Below, one piece after another: positions 1 to 7,644 of a DNA stretch of 64,000 bases. The stretch comes from Patescibacteria group bacterium (GTDB lineage Bacteria > Patescibacteriota > Patescibacteriia > 2-12-FULL-60-25), in assembly GCA_023229665.1 (NCBI GenBank), contig JALNYW010000001.1:434001-498000 (forward strand). Direction: 5' to 3'. Under the pieces are notes generated by a model, which saw only the letters and a program-made list of their open reading frames with translations, did not search any database and was not told the DNA's origin. How positions within the stretch are numbered: the stretch's first letter is position 1; each line of letters starts with the position of its first letter. Both the position numbers and the translations under genes were made by a program.

Positions 1-84
1 TCCGCCGGCGATATGCCAGCGGAACGGTTGCATCTTGGCCAAAAAGGCCTGGATCTTCTTCAGCCAATGGTCCATGGCCGACAT
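1..84 (-). CDS. Partial hypothetical protein (N-terminus only)
   Basis: An open frame of 28 codons starts with ATG at 84 and runs off the left edge of the window. The visible part begins MSAMDHWLKKIQAF and is amphipathic and basic; a second possible start is Met4. It begins 8 bases after the stop of the L25 gene on the same strand, so it is probably co-transcribed with it. Too little is visible to name a family. Confidence 0.45.
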   Translation of the reverse strand, partial: MSAMDHWLKKIQAFLAKMQPFRWHIAGG

Positions 85-92
85 TGTATACC

Positions 93-776
93 TTATTTGG
101 CTTCCGCAGCAGCCTCTTCGGCGGCCTTGGCTTCTTCGGCGGCTTTCTTCTCGTCGGCTTCCGTCTTGATCGCCGTAACGTCGCCCACCTGGTTCTCTTC
201 GAGTTTCTTGAGTTCGTCTTCCGTCAACGGACGAGCCACCGTGGCGATGGTCAAGGTCGCGTCATCGAGGAATTCGACGCCCTTCGGCGGCGTGATCGAA
301 CCGACATTAATCAAATCTTCGAACGTCTTCAACACGGACAAGTCGATCTGGATTTCGTGCGGAAGGTCGGCCGGCAAACAGCGCACCTTGATCTCGTCGA
401 GCGACTTGATGAGCGTACCTCCGTCGGACTTCACGGCTGCGGATTCGCCGATAAACACCAACGGGATGGCAGCTTCCATTTCCTGGTCCATGCGCACCTG
501 GTGGAAATCGATGTGCAACGGCTCCATGGTAACCGGGTTGTACTGGAGCTCCTTGATGACCGCCTTTACCGGGGTCGCCGAATCAACGGTCACATCCACG
601 AGGGACGAGTGGCCGGCGGACTTGTACACCTTCAAGAATTCGCTGCGGCCGACCGAGATCGGCTGCGAGGTCACGCCCGCGCCGTACATGACGGCCGGAA
701 CGCGCATCTCTTTGAGCTCATCCTTGGAGCGTTTGCCCATGCTGGTGCGGGCCTTGGCGGTAATGGCGTAGTTCAT
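93..776 (-). CDS. rplY: Ribosomal protein L25, long (TL5/CTC) form
   Basis: This 227-residue protein matches the two-domain L25/CTC family, which binds 5S rRNA in the large ribosomal subunit. The N-terminal domain carries the family signature around residues 25-32 (RVPAVMYGAG) and the HIDFHQV motif near residue 90; the second beta-rich domain fills the C-terminal half. The last 30 residues are an Ala/Glu/Lys-rich tail common in the CTC form. ATG at 776 is the only start consistent with the conserved N-terminus (MNYAITAKART). A good promoter lies just upstream (798-826), giving a leader of about 15 bases with no Shine-Dalgarno motif. Confidence 0.93.
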   Translation of the reverse strand: MNYAITAKARTSMGKRSKDELKEMRVPAVMYGAGVTSQPISVGRSEFLKVYKSAGHSSLVDVTVDSATPVKAVIKELQYNPVTMEPLHIDFHQVRMDQEMEAAIPLVFIGESAAVKSDGGTLIKSLDEIKVRCLPADLPHEIQIDLSVLKTFEDLINVGSITPPKGVEFLDDATLTIATVARPLTEDELKKLEENQVGDVTAIKTEADEKKAAEEAKAAEEAAAEAK

Positions 777-797
777 ACAAATCGAAAAAGTGCTGAT

Positions 798-826
798 ACG
801 TTACGTGAAAAGTCGCTGGGCGTCAA
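798..826 (-). promoter_or_regulatory. Promoter of the L25 gene
   Basis: On the minus strand, TTGACG (821-826) and TAACGT (798-803) are separated by 17 bases, a standard sigma-70-type layout. The predicted transcript starts near 791, about 15 bases before the ATG at 776. Confidence 0.55.
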
Positions 827-870
827 GATAAGGGGATGTTTCCCCCAAAAGCGTCAAATTACTCTTATTT

Positions 871-886
871 TAGCGAATTTTCGCTA
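871..886. repeat. Perfect inverted repeat at the end of the zinc-ribbon gene
   Basis: TAGCGAA and TTCGCTA flank a 2-base centre and include the TAG stop of the minus-strand gene ending at 884. On the minus strand it is followed by AT-rich sequence, so it may act as a weak terminator, or as an operator for the L25 promoter region. A second small GGGG/CCCC hairpin sits at about 835-847. No function is proven. Confidence 0.3.
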
Positions 887-1201
887 TTTCTGAAGCAGCT
901 CCAAAAAGTCCTGGCTCTCCCCTTCCAAAAGCACATGTGCCCCGATGCATTCATCTGCGGAGATGGGGGTCCGGTCCGCCAAGCGAATGGCGTCGTTGAC
1001 GGTTTGGTCCGTGACTAACCCAATCGTGCTCACATACCCGGTATTTTCACGCATCAAGGCCATCATCGAGCGGCCGCAGGTGCCGCACGAACAATGGAAC
1101 AGCTTGCCGGCTGTCGTTTCTCCGAGCGCTCGCACCGCTTCCTGCTGATAGGAGGCGTGACAGAGCGGGCATTCGACGATCAATCGAGAGGGCAGGCTCA
1201 T
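884..1201 (-). CDS. Small zinc-ribbon-like hypothetical protein
   Basis: A 105-residue cytosolic protein with a likely zinc-binding knuckle made by C11-P-L-C14 and C37-S-C39-G-T-C42. After the knuckle the protein is an ordinary mixed helix/strand sequence with no signal peptide or membrane segment. I do not recognise the family. It lies between gyrB and the L25 gene on the same strand but has its own promoter (1210-1238), which would place the transcript start within one or two bases of the ATG. Confidence 0.65.
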   Translation of the reverse strand: MSLPSRLIVECPLCHASYQQEAVRALGETTAGKLFHCSCGTCGRSMMALMRENTGYVSTIGLVTDQTVNDAIRLADRTPISADECIGAHVLLEGESQDFLELLQK

Positions 1202-1209
1202 ACATCTCT

Positions 1210-1238
1210 ATTAAAACCCGAAAACCCGGAACGCACAA
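1210..1238 (-). promoter_or_regulatory. Promoter of the zinc-ribbon gene, near-leaderless
   Basis: On the minus strand TTGTGC (1233-1238) is followed after 17 bases by TTTAAT (1210-1215), five of six matches to the -10 consensus. Only 8 bases separate the -10 box from the ATG at 1201, so the mRNA would start at or next to the start codon. Confidence 0.5.
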
Positions 1239-1251
1239 ACGCCATGTGTAT

Positions 1252-1277
1252 AAAAAACCCGACGTCCTTAGACGTCG
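1252..1277 (-). terminator. Rho-independent terminator of gyrB
   Basis: Reading the minus strand, CGACGTC (1277-1271) pairs with GACGTCG (1266-1260) around a 4-base loop that contains the gyrB stop codon, and is followed by GG and a run of six T (1257-1252). The hairpin begins inside the last codons of gyrB. Confidence 0.75.
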
Positions 1278-3304
1278 AGGTTTTTGACATGCTTGGCGTT
1301 GGTTTGGATGAACTTCTTGCGCGGGGCGACTTCCGAACCCATCAATACGTCGAAAACTTCATCGGCTTTCTGCGCATCTTCCACGGTCACGATTTTCATC
1401 ATGCGGACGGACGGGTCCATGGTCGTTTCCCACAACTGTTCCGGGTTCATTTCACCCAAACCCTTATAACGCTGGATGGCGACGCCGCCCACGGTCTTCA
1501 CGACCTCTTCTTCGGCGTCGATCGGCTCCTCTTCTTCGACCTCATCCGTCTTTCCTTTCTTGGCCTTTGCCTTGTCTTCCTTCATTTTGATAAATTCCTC
1601 CACGAGCTTGTCGCGCTCGGCATCGCTATAGGCATACTTCACGTTCTTGCCCTTGGCGACGCGGAACAATGGCGGCTGCGCAATATATACGTGGCCTTGC
1701 TGGATAAGCTGCGGGAAATAGCGATAGAACAAGGTCAGCAAGAGCGTACGGATGTGGGCGCCGTCCACGTCGGCGTCGGTCATGATCACGACTTTGTGAT
1801 AACGCAACTTCGACATGTCGAACATTTCACCGACATTCGTGCCAAGCGCGATAACCAGGTTCTTGATTTGCTCGCTGCCCAACATGCGGTCGAGACGCGC
1901 GCGCTCCACGTTCAAAATCTTGCCGCGCAACGGCAGGATGGCCTGGATGTCGCGGTTGCGTCCCATTTTGGCGGAACCGCCGGCCGAGTCTCCCTCAACG
2001 ATGAAGAGTTCACAGGCTTCCGGACTGCGGTTGGAGCAGTCGGCGAGCTTGCCCGGCAAGGTCAAACCTTCGAGCGCGCCTTTGCGTAGCACCGTGTCAC
2101 GGGCGGCGCGGGCAGCGGCGCGGGCGCGCTGCGCGAGCACGCACTTCCCGATAATCGCTTCGGCATCTTTCGGATGTTCCTCCAAAAACGTCGCGAACGC
2201 GTCCCCCATCACCGCTTCGGTCGCGCCACGCACTTCCGGCGTACCGAGTTTACCCTTGGTCTGCCCTTCGAATTGCGGTTCCGGATAGCGAACCGAAATC
2301 ACGCAGGTCATGCCTTCGCGCACGTCCTCACCCGACAAGTTGTCATCCTTTTCCTTCAAGTATCCTTTATTGCGCGCATACGTATTCAAGACGCGCGTCA
2401 CCGCCGCGCGGAACCCCTGGACATGCGTACCCCCTTCCGGGTTGATGATGTTGTTCGTGAAGGCGTACAACGTTTCCGTGAAATCTTCCGTGTACTGCAA
2501 AGCGATAGCGATTTCCGCCTTGCCTTCCTGCTTCTCCACGAAAAAAACGTTCTCGTGCTTCGGCTGCTTTTTGTGGTTCAAGTGGCGCACGTACGAAGCC
2601 ACGCCGCCTTCGAAATAAAACGCATAGGCGTCGTGCTGGCCTTTGACGCGCTCATCAATCGCGATGAGCTTAATGCCCTTCGTGAGATAACACTGCTGGC
2701 GATAGTGATCGAGGACGCGCTGATAATCGAAGCTGGTCCCTTCGGTGAAAATCGTGCGGTCCGGCTTGAACGTGACCGTGGTGCCGTGGCGCTTGCTGGT
2801 CCCGATCTTTTTTACTTCACCCGTCGGCTTGCCGGCTTTGTATTCCTGCTTGTACATCCCGCCGTCGCGCTCAACGATCACTTCCAGATGCTCAGACAGG
2901 GCGTTCACCACCGACGCGCCCACGCCGTGCAACCCACCGGAAATCTTGTAACCCGATTCTTCACCGCCGAATTTGCCACCGGCATGCAAGACCGTCATCA
3001 CGGTTTCGAGCGCCGAAACTTTTGTTTTTGGATGCTTATCGACCGGAATGCCGCGGCCATTATCGAATACGGACACGTAATCATCCGGCAAGAGCGTAAC
3101 CGCAATCTCGTCGGCATGGCCGGCCATCGCTTCGTCAAACGCGTTGTCCGCGATCTCACGCAACAAATGGAACAAGCCATCCGGACCCGTAGATCCGATG
3201 TACATGCCCGGGCGCTTGCGCACCGGCTCTAGACCCTCCAATACGGAAATTTGTTCCGCGCCATAGGCGCCGGAAACCTTCTTTTTCTCGTCTTTTTTCG
3301 CCAT
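1268..3304 (-). CDS. gyrB: DNA gyrase subunit B
   Basis: Type IIA topoisomerase ATPase subunit, 678 residues from the ATG at 3304. An upstream in-frame start at 3358 would put the promoter inside the gene, so MAKKDEKKK is preferred. The GHKL ATPase domain shows ADNAFDEAMAG, FDNGRGIPVDKHPK and GGLHGVGASVVNALS; the Toprim domain shows EGDSAGGSAKMGRNR and TDADVDGAHIRTLLLT; the C-terminal signature QRYKGLGEMNPEQLWETTMD is intact. Between the Toprim core and that signature lies a Lys/Glu-rich insert of about 45 residues. ParE is a possible alternative, but the C-terminal signature and length fit GyrB. Confidence 0.93.
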   Translation of the reverse strand: MAKKDEKKKVSGAYGAEQISVLEGLEPVRKRPGMYIGSTGPDGLFHLLREIADNAFDEAMAGHADEIAVTLLPDDYVSVFDNGRGIPVDKHPKTKVSALETVMTVLHAGGKFGGEESGYKISGGLHGVGASVVNALSEHLEVIVERDGGMYKQEYKAGKPTGEVKKIGTSKRHGTTVTFKPDRTIFTEGTSFDYQRVLDHYRQQCYLTKGIKLIAIDERVKGQHDAYAFYFEGGVASYVRHLNHKKQPKHENVFFVEKQEGKAEIAIALQYTEDFTETLYAFTNNIINPEGGTHVQGFRAAVTRVLNTYARNKGYLKEKDDNLSGEDVREGMTCVISVRYPEPQFEGQTKGKLGTPEVRGATEAVMGDAFATFLEEHPKDAEAIIGKCVLAQRARAAARAARDTVLRKGALEGLTLPGKLADCSNRSPEACELFIVEGDSAGGSAKMGRNRDIQAILPLRGKILNVERARLDRMLGSEQIKNLVIALGTNVGEMFDMSKLRYHKVVIMTDADVDGAHIRTLLLTLFYRYFPQLIQQGHVYIAQPPLFRVAKGKNVKYAYSDAERDKLVEEFIKMKEDKAKAKKGKTDEVEEEEPIDAEEEVVKTVGGVAIQRYKGLGEMNPEQLWETTMDPSVRMMKIVTVEDAQKADEVFDVLMGSEVAPRKKFIQTNAKHVKNLDV

Positions 3305-3317
3305 AACGGATGGCAAG

Positions 3318-3346
3318 ATCTTAGCAGAATTTGCGGCGAATTCCAA
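3318..3346 (-). promoter_or_regulatory. gyrB promoter
   Basis: On the minus strand TTGGAA (3341-3346) and an extended -10 element TGC-TAAGAT (3326-3318) are 17 bases apart. The predicted start is about 7 bases before the ATG at 3304, and no Shine-Dalgarno motif is present. Confidence 0.6.
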
Positions 3347-3371
3347 GCATCCCGTCAAGCCCGAAAAGGCG

Positions 3372-3380
3372 TGCTAAACT
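3372..3380 (+). promoter_or_regulatory. Extended -10 promoter of the 3387 gene, leaderless
   Basis: TGC-TAAACT fits the TGnTAnnnT extended -10 pattern, without a convincing -35 box. Six bases separate it from the ATG at 3387, so transcription would start at the start codon itself. It is divergent from the gyrB promoter about 30 bases away. Confidence 0.45.
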
Positions 3381-3386
3381 ACCCCC

Positions 3387-4265
3387 ATGGCCAATAATCA
3401 CGTGATCGGCTCAGGGCTGACCGAACAGGAGCTCCAGATGGCTTCCTTTTGGGTCCGAAACCGTTATCTACTCGGCCGCATCGGCCATGGAACCTTGGCC
3501 GCCATCGGCATCATCTCTTGGCTCTATGTGTTTTGGAGCCTGTTGGATGCCTATGCCATTTCGTATCCGCGCGAAGCCCGTATCCCGACCCGCATCCTCC
3601 AAAACCAACTGACGGTAGATGGATTGAACGCCTCCGCCCCTAAACAAATCACCCCGAGCCAGATCTCGGTATTCCAGGCCACGGAAAAACGCCTGGACTT
3701 CTTAGTGGAAATTATCAACCCAAATACCACGTGGTGGGCGGAGTTCGATTACCAGTTCGACAATGCCGGCGAACGTACGCCCGTGCGCAAAGGCTATGTT
3801 TTACCTTCAAGCAAACGCTATCTGACCGAACTCGGATACGAATCAAAGAGCCAAAACCGCACCGGACGCCTCATCGTTGAGAATATCCAGTGGCACCGCG
3901 TTGACCCGAACGCCGTTGGTCGTGATTACGCCGCGTTCGCAGCCGCCCGCCTCCAATTCCGCATAGATGAGCCCACCTATACCCGCGACCTCACCATCGG
4001 CACCCAGGTCGTAGGCCAATCGCAATTTACGTTGGTGAATGAAAGCGCCTATGGCTATTGGAATCCTGAAATCACGGTCGTGCTCTTCCGCGGCGGCAAC
4101 CCGGTAGCGGCGACCACCATCACCCGTAACGATATCCGGCCGGGCGAAAGCGTCCCCATGAAAGTGAATTGGTTTGAAAACATCGCCGGCATAAGCAAGA
4201 GCGATATCCGCGTGGACGTGAACATCCTGAATCCGAAAGCCTATCTTCCAACGAGCGGAATTTAA
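3387..4265 (+). CDS. Single-pass membrane protein of unknown function
   Basis: A 292-residue protein with a cytosolic N-terminus of about 35 residues, one membrane helix (about 37-57, GTLAAIGIISWLYVFWSLL) and a large extracytoplasmic domain rich in beta strand. The exported part contains paired Trp and aromatic residues (NPNTTWWAEFDYQF) and resembles an Ig-like or FxLD-type beta domain, but I cannot assign a family. It precedes rodA on the same strand with a long hairpin repeat in between, which hints at a cell-envelope role. Confidence 0.7.
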   Translation: MANNHVIGSGLTEQELQMASFWVRNRYLLGRIGHGTLAAIGIISWLYVFWSLLDAYAISYPREARIPTRILQNQLTVDGLNASAPKQITPSQISVFQATEKRLDFLVEIINPNTTWWAEFDYQFDNAGERTPVRKGYVLPSSKRYLTELGYESKSQNRTGRLIVENIQWHRVDPNAVGRDYAAFAAARLQFRIDEPTYTRDLTIGTQVVGQSQFTLVNESAYGYWNPEITVVLFRGGNPVAATTITRNDIRPGESVPMKVNWFENIAGISKSDIRVDVNILNPKAYLPTSGI

Positions 4266-4269
4266 ACCA

Positions 4270-4324
4270 CGTAACACGTAGCACGTAGCAAAGGCGCTTC
4301 CCCTGTTATGTGCTACGTGTTACG
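4270..4324. repeat. Long inverted repeat of TACGTG type before rodA
   Basis: CGTAACACGTAGCAC (4270-4284) is exactly repeated in inverse at 4310-4324, and with two G-T pairs the stem extends to about 21 pairs around a 13-base loop. The right arm continues into gttacgagatacgtg (4319-4333), a 15-mer found again at 10532-10546. It could be a REP-like element, an attenuator before rodA, or a terminator without a T run. Confidence 0.65.
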
Positions 4325-4335
4325 AGATACGTGAT

Positions 4336-5484
4336 ATGGGCCGGATATTCGAACTCTTTCAGCGCATCGACTGGATGCTTCTCACGGTTGCGCTGACCTT
4401 AACCTCCATTGGCTTGGTGGCGATTTACGGTATCGGCATCTCCCAAGAACCGGCTGATCTGTTCTTGTTTCAAAAACAATTCGTCACGGCCCTGCTCGGA
4501 TGCGTCGGCATTTTCGTTTTAACCTTGCTCGATTACCGCCATTTGCGCGCGTACAGCCTCGTCCTTTATCTCTTTGGCGCGCTCCTGCTCGTCGCCGTGC
4601 TGTTCTTCGGCGTGGAAGTGAACGGCACGCAAGGCTGGTTCCGCCTTGGCGCCCTTTCCTTCCAGCCGATTGAGGTCGCCAAAGTCACGCTCGCGATTTA
4701 CCTGGCCGCGCTCTATGCCAAACGCGGGCGAGGCAAGCTGAGCTGGACGACTTTTTTGATGGGTGGCGTTGCGACCGGCCTATACGTCTTGCTCGCGCTC
4801 CTGCAGCCGGACTTTGGTTCCGGTATGGTCCTGATTTTGATCTGGGGCGGCATTTCCGCTTTTGCCGGCCTGCCCAAACGCGCCTGGTATTTAATTCCGA
4901 TGCTGCTCCTGACCACAGGTGCTTTGGTTTGGACCGTGGGCCTGCAGGACTACCAGCGCAACCGCATCGAATCCTTCCTCGACCCGACGCTTGATCCCCG
5001 CGGAAGCGGCTATAACGCCATCCAGGCGCGTATTGCCATCGGTTCGGGTGGAATATTCGGTAAAGGCATTGGCGAAGGCTCCCAGGCGCGCTTGCGTTTT
5101 CTCCCCGCCGCCGCGACGGACTTTATTTTTGCCGTGGTCGGTGAAGAAATGGGCTTGGTCGGCGTCACCTTTGTCTTTGTCATGTTCTTCTTACTCCTCT
5201 CACGTTTCTTGCGGCTTGGCGATGAATCTGAGGATGACTTCGCCGCCTATCTATTGATCGGCCTCGGCTCCATGTGTCTGGTTCACCTCGTGGTAAATGC
5301 CGGCATGAATCTGGGCCTGCTCCCGATCACCGGCATTCCAATGCCCTTCCTTTCCGCCGCCGCTTCGAACCTATTGGTGGTCTATGCATGCATCGGCCTC
5401 GCGCAAAGCGTAGCCGTTCGCCGTCGCGGGACATTGGAACGCGGCACTGGCGTGATGCTGTTCGAATCGGAAGCTACGAATTAA
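4336..5484 (+). CDS. rodA: RodA/FtsW-family SEDS peptidoglycan polymerase
   Basis: A 382-residue polytopic protein of the SEDS family, which polymerises lipid II glycan strands. About ten hydrophobic segments are visible. Family landmarks are GTQGWFRLGALSFQPIEVAK, the long extracytoplasmic loop with FLDPTLDPRGSGYNAIQ and GSGGIFGKGIGEG, TDFIFAVVGEEMG, and NLGLLPITGIPMPFLS. The last motif normally continues YGGSS but here reads AAASNL, a departure at a usually strict position. The short N-terminus suits RodA better than FtsW. Its 3' end overlaps the convergent polymerase gene by 11 bases. Confidence 0.88.
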   Translation: MGRIFELFQRIDWMLLTVALTLTSIGLVAIYGIGISQEPADLFLFQKQFVTALLGCVGIFVLTLLDYRHLRAYSLVLYLFGALLLVAVLFFGVEVNGTQGWFRLGALSFQPIEVAKVTLAIYLAALYAKRGRGKLSWTTFLMGGVATGLYVLLALLQPDFGSGMVLILIWGGISAFAGLPKRAWYLIPMLLLTTGALVWTVGLQDYQRNRIESFLDPTLDPRGSGYNAIQARIAIGSGGIFGKGIGEGSQARLRFLPAAATDFIFAVVGEEMGLVGVTFVFVMFFLLLSRFLRLGDESEDDFAAYLLIGLGSMCLVHLVVNAGMNLGLLPITGIPMPFLSAAASNLLVVYACIGLAQSVAVRRRGTLERGTGVMLFESEATN

Positions 5485-6799
5485 GCGCCACATCCACACC
5501 TTCGGTTTTGCGGAACCCGATGCGATCCGGGGCTTCGTCTCCCAACCCAACCATGCCGCCCATCATGACGGCGTTCAAACCGTAACGGTCACGGATCAAA
5601 TCCACGGCCTTGGACACGGCCTGCCGCCGTTCCGGCTCCATCTCTTCGCGCAAACCCTCCACCCGCAATCCGAACCGCGTTTGCTGCGTGGGAGGACCAA
5701 GCTCAAACAGGGTCACGGCCAAGAAGTTCACGGACTGGCCCGTCCACAATTCGCGCAACAAGTCGAGCGCGGTACCGACCAAAGTGAACGAATCGTCCGA
5801 TGGCTCGGCGAACCACGTATGCACCGAGCCGCCGGGGCCATCGGTCCCGGGAGTCCAGAACGGACCCTGGGGGCGCGGGCCATCCGGCGTCTTCAATCCA
5901 ACCGATACCGACATTCCATTCGCCAACAAACCCAACCCGCGCATGCGCCGACCCGCGCGTTCAGTCAGGCGCATGAGCGTGGCTTCAACGTTCTTTTCGC
6001 GGTTCACGCGTTCCGGTACGCAATACGAATGCCCGACGGATTTTGGCTGGGCCGTTTTGATTCCATCGGCTTTCACGGTTTCAGTATCCACGCCCTGAAG
6101 TTTGGCTTGGAGAAAAAATCCGTTCACGCCAAACGCGCGGATCAAATTTTCCGTGGAGCCGTATTTCACTTGCAGCAAGGTTTTATATCCAAGCTTTTCC
6201 AGACGCCGGCGCATGCGTGGTCCGATCCCGCACACATCCTCCAAATCGAGGCGCGAAAGCACGTCATCGATATTTTCATGCGTGATGATGGTGAGACCAT
6301 CCGGTTTTTTGAGATCCGACGCGGTCTTGGCAAGAAAACGCGTCGGAGCAATCCCCACCGAACAGCGCAGCCAATCGCCGACTTCTTCCTTAATTCGCCG
6401 CTTGGCCGTGGACAATACGAATGAGGCCTCAGCCGCATCACGACACCAGCCGGTGAGATCAAGAAACGCCTCGTCAATGGAATAATGCTCCATGCGATCG
6501 GTGAACTCATGAAGAATGGTGAAGATGCGCGATGTCACGGCGCGGTACTTCGGCGGATCATTTTGGACGAAAACCGCATTTGGGACGGCTTGCTTGGCCT
6601 CGGACATAGTCATACCGACTTTCATGCCAAGTTTTTTGGCTTCGACCGAAGCCGCGATCACGCAACCGTATTCATGCAGATACGCGCAGACGCCCAATGG
6701 TTTGCCGCGCAAAAGCGGATTCGCCTGCTGCTCCACGGAAGCGAAAAACGAATTCATGTCCAAATGCGCGATGAGCCGCTGCGACAACGGAAAATGCAT
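5474..6799 (-). CDS. dinB: Y-family DNA polymerase (DinB/Pol IV type)
   Basis: A 441-residue translesion polymerase. The palm begins with AHLDMNSFFASVEQ (metal-binding Asp near residue 13), the second acidic pair is in YSIDEAFLDLTG, and the template-contact motif appears as FLAKTASDLKKPDG. A helix-hairpin-helix region (EDVCGIGPRMRRRLEKLGY) and a little-finger domain follow; the extra length over E. coli Pol IV (351 residues) is C-terminal and gives it a UmuC-like size. No beta-clamp peptide is obvious at the very C-terminus. It has its own promoter at 6808-6836, with the transcript start next to the ATG. Confidence 0.9.
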   Translation of the reverse strand: MHFPLSQRLIAHLDMNSFFASVEQQANPLLRGKPLGVCAYLHEYGCVIAASVEAKKLGMKVGMTMSEAKQAVPNAVFVQNDPPKYRAVTSRIFTILHEFTDRMEHYSIDEAFLDLTGWCRDAAEASFVLSTAKRRIKEEVGDWLRCSVGIAPTRFLAKTASDLKKPDGLTIITHENIDDVLSRLDLEDVCGIGPRMRRRLEKLGYKTLLQVKYGSTENLIRAFGVNGFFLQAKLQGVDTETVKADGIKTAQPKSVGHSYCVPERVNREKNVEATLMRLTERAGRRMRGLGLLANGMSVSVGLKTPDGPRPQGPFWTPGTDGPGGSVHTWFAEPSDDSFTLVGTALDLLRELWTGQSVNFLAVTLFELGPPTQQTRFGLRVEGLREEMEPERRQAVSKAVDLIRDRYGLNAVMMGGMVGLGDEAPDRIGFRKTEGVDVALNS

Positions 6800-6807
6800 A
6801 CAGAACA

Positions 6808-6836
6808 GATATAGAACAAAAACAGAACACGCGCAA
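6808..6836 (-). promoter_or_regulatory. Promoter of the Y-family polymerase gene, near-leaderless
   Basis: On the minus strand TTGCGC (6831-6836) and TATATC (6808-6813) are 17 bases apart, with only 8 bases between the -10 box and the ATG. The sequence between the boxes and the start is a GTTCT-rich run (repeated three times), which could be an operator, but no standard LexA box is present. Confidence 0.5.
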
Positions 6837-6844
6837 CCCTGCTC

Positions 6845-7039
6845 TCAAGAAAACTTTTGCCAATAATCCACATGCTCGTCCGCATACCCCTCGGGGCCAT
6901 CCGGAGTGCCGGCTAAGCAAACCTTACATACCGGAAACGCATCGCCGGCGAGAAACTCATCTGCAAAACCGCAAGGGACGCAGAGATACCATCCATTCTC
7001 CGGTACGATATCCCCGACTTTATAGAGCGGTTCCTGCAT
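6845..7039 (-). CDS. Small two-knuckle zinc-ribbon protein
   Basis: A 64-residue protein with two CxxC knuckles, YLCVPCGF and FPVCKVC, separated by about 16 residues, which is the layout of a rubredoxin-like or YjzC-like zinc ribbon. The N-terminal stretch KVGDIVPENGWYLC fits the small family in which a GxYxC strand leads into the first knuckle. No signal or membrane segment. It is divergent from the coiled-coil gene at 7150. Confidence 0.6.
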   Translation of the reverse strand: MQEPLYKVGDIVPENGWYLCVPCGFADEFLAGDAFPVCKVCLAGTPDGPEGYADEHVDYWQKFS

Positions 7040-7149
7040 ATCTGATGAAAACGAGAGCTCCCGCGACGCGTGACGGCACTTATCCCCTTGACTCGCCCTT
7101 CGCTCCGTGGAACGTGGTGGGAAGAGATGTTATTCTTCAAAAGAAATCT

Positions 7150-7413
7150 ATGGCAAAAAAGCCTACGATCGGAGATGTTCTCGAAGCCGTAAACGGCCTG
7201 GCTTCACATATGGATGAACGGTTCGCCGAACTGGATCAAAAATTCGCTACCAAGCAAGAACTGCAACAAGGGTTAGGCGGTCTTGAAAATCGAGTTGTGA
7301 CAGAAATAGACCGATTCGTCGTTCTGCACCAAACGCTGGATGTGGAGCTTGTTTCCCTGCGTTCGCGCTGTGATCGTATCGAAGACCGACTGGAACGAAA
7401 CAATATCAACTAA
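7150..7413 (+). CDS. Small coiled-coil protein of unknown function
   Basis: From the ATG at 7150 this is an 87-residue, soluble, strongly helical protein (MAKKPTIGDVLEAVNGLAS). Heptad-like spacing runs from about residue 12 to the end, and the mid part has Met-Asp-Glu-Arg-Phe and Asp-Gln-Lys-Phe repeats typical of small coiled-coil proteins. A longer reading from 7045 is open but has a Pro-rich unlike N-terminus and would include a possible extended -10 element (TGTTATTCT at 7128-7136), so the shorter start is chosen. No family is recognised. Confidence 0.6.
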   Translation: MAKKPTIGDVLEAVNGLASHMDERFAELDQKFATKQELQQGLGGLENRVVTEIDRFVVLHQTLDVELVSLRSRCDRIEDRLERNNIN

Positions 7414-7440
7414 ACACACCTCCCGATTGGGAGGTGTGTT
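7413..7440. terminator. Bidirectional hairpin between the coiled-coil gene and tRNAs
   Basis: A perfect 12-bp stem, AACACACCTCCC and GGGAGGTGTGTT, with a GATT loop lies between two convergent transcription units. T runs are short on both sides (TT or TTT), so termination may be only partial. Confidence 0.6.
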
Positions 7441-7442
7441 CA

Positions 7443-7518
7443 TGGAGCCGATGGCCGGATTTGAACCGGCGACCTTTGCTTTACGAAAGCACTGCTCTAC
7501 CAGCTGAGCTACATCGGC
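7443..7518 (-). tRNA. tRNA-Thr (anticodon CGT)
   Basis: On the minus strand GCCGATG pairs with CATCGGC as the acceptor stem, with U as discriminator and an encoded CCA (7445-7443). The D arm GCTC...GAGC and the T arm GCCGG-TTCAAAT-CCGGC are intact. The anticodon loop TTCGTAA gives CGU, reading ACG. The first anticodon-stem pair is a G-A mismatch. Only one base separates it from the upstream tRNA-Gly. Confidence 0.93.
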
Positions 7519-7519
7519 T

Positions 7520-7594
7520 TGGAGCGGGTAACGGGAATCGAACCCGTCTCTAATGCTTGGGAAGCATTCATAATAGCCACTATACGATACCCGC
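7520..7594 (-). tRNA. tRNA-Gly (anticodon CCC)
   Basis: On the minus strand GCGGGTA pairs with TACCCGC, followed by U and an encoded CCA (7522-7520). The anticodon stem AATGC/GCATT encloses the loop TTCCCAA, anticodon CCC, reading GGG. The T arm is ACGGG-TTCGATT-CCCGT. It is 50 bases downstream of the SurA-like gene on the same strand and may be co-transcribed with it. Confidence 0.94.
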
Positions 7595-7644
7595 GCGGCT
7601 TTCTTCCCTCGCGAAACTGACGGTTCCAAGCGCGGCTGACTCTA

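Noticed and set aside
1094..3232. Long plus-strand open frames (331 and 352 codons) opposite gyrB
   Set aside because: They lie antisense to strongly conserved gyrB sequence, their translations are His/Arg/Phe-rich without domains, and they have no promoter or start context. They are shadows of gyrB codon bias.
7045..7149. N-terminal extension of the coiled-coil protein
   Set aside because: The extra 35 residues are Pro/Arg-rich and unlike the rest, and would place the likely -10 element inside the gene.
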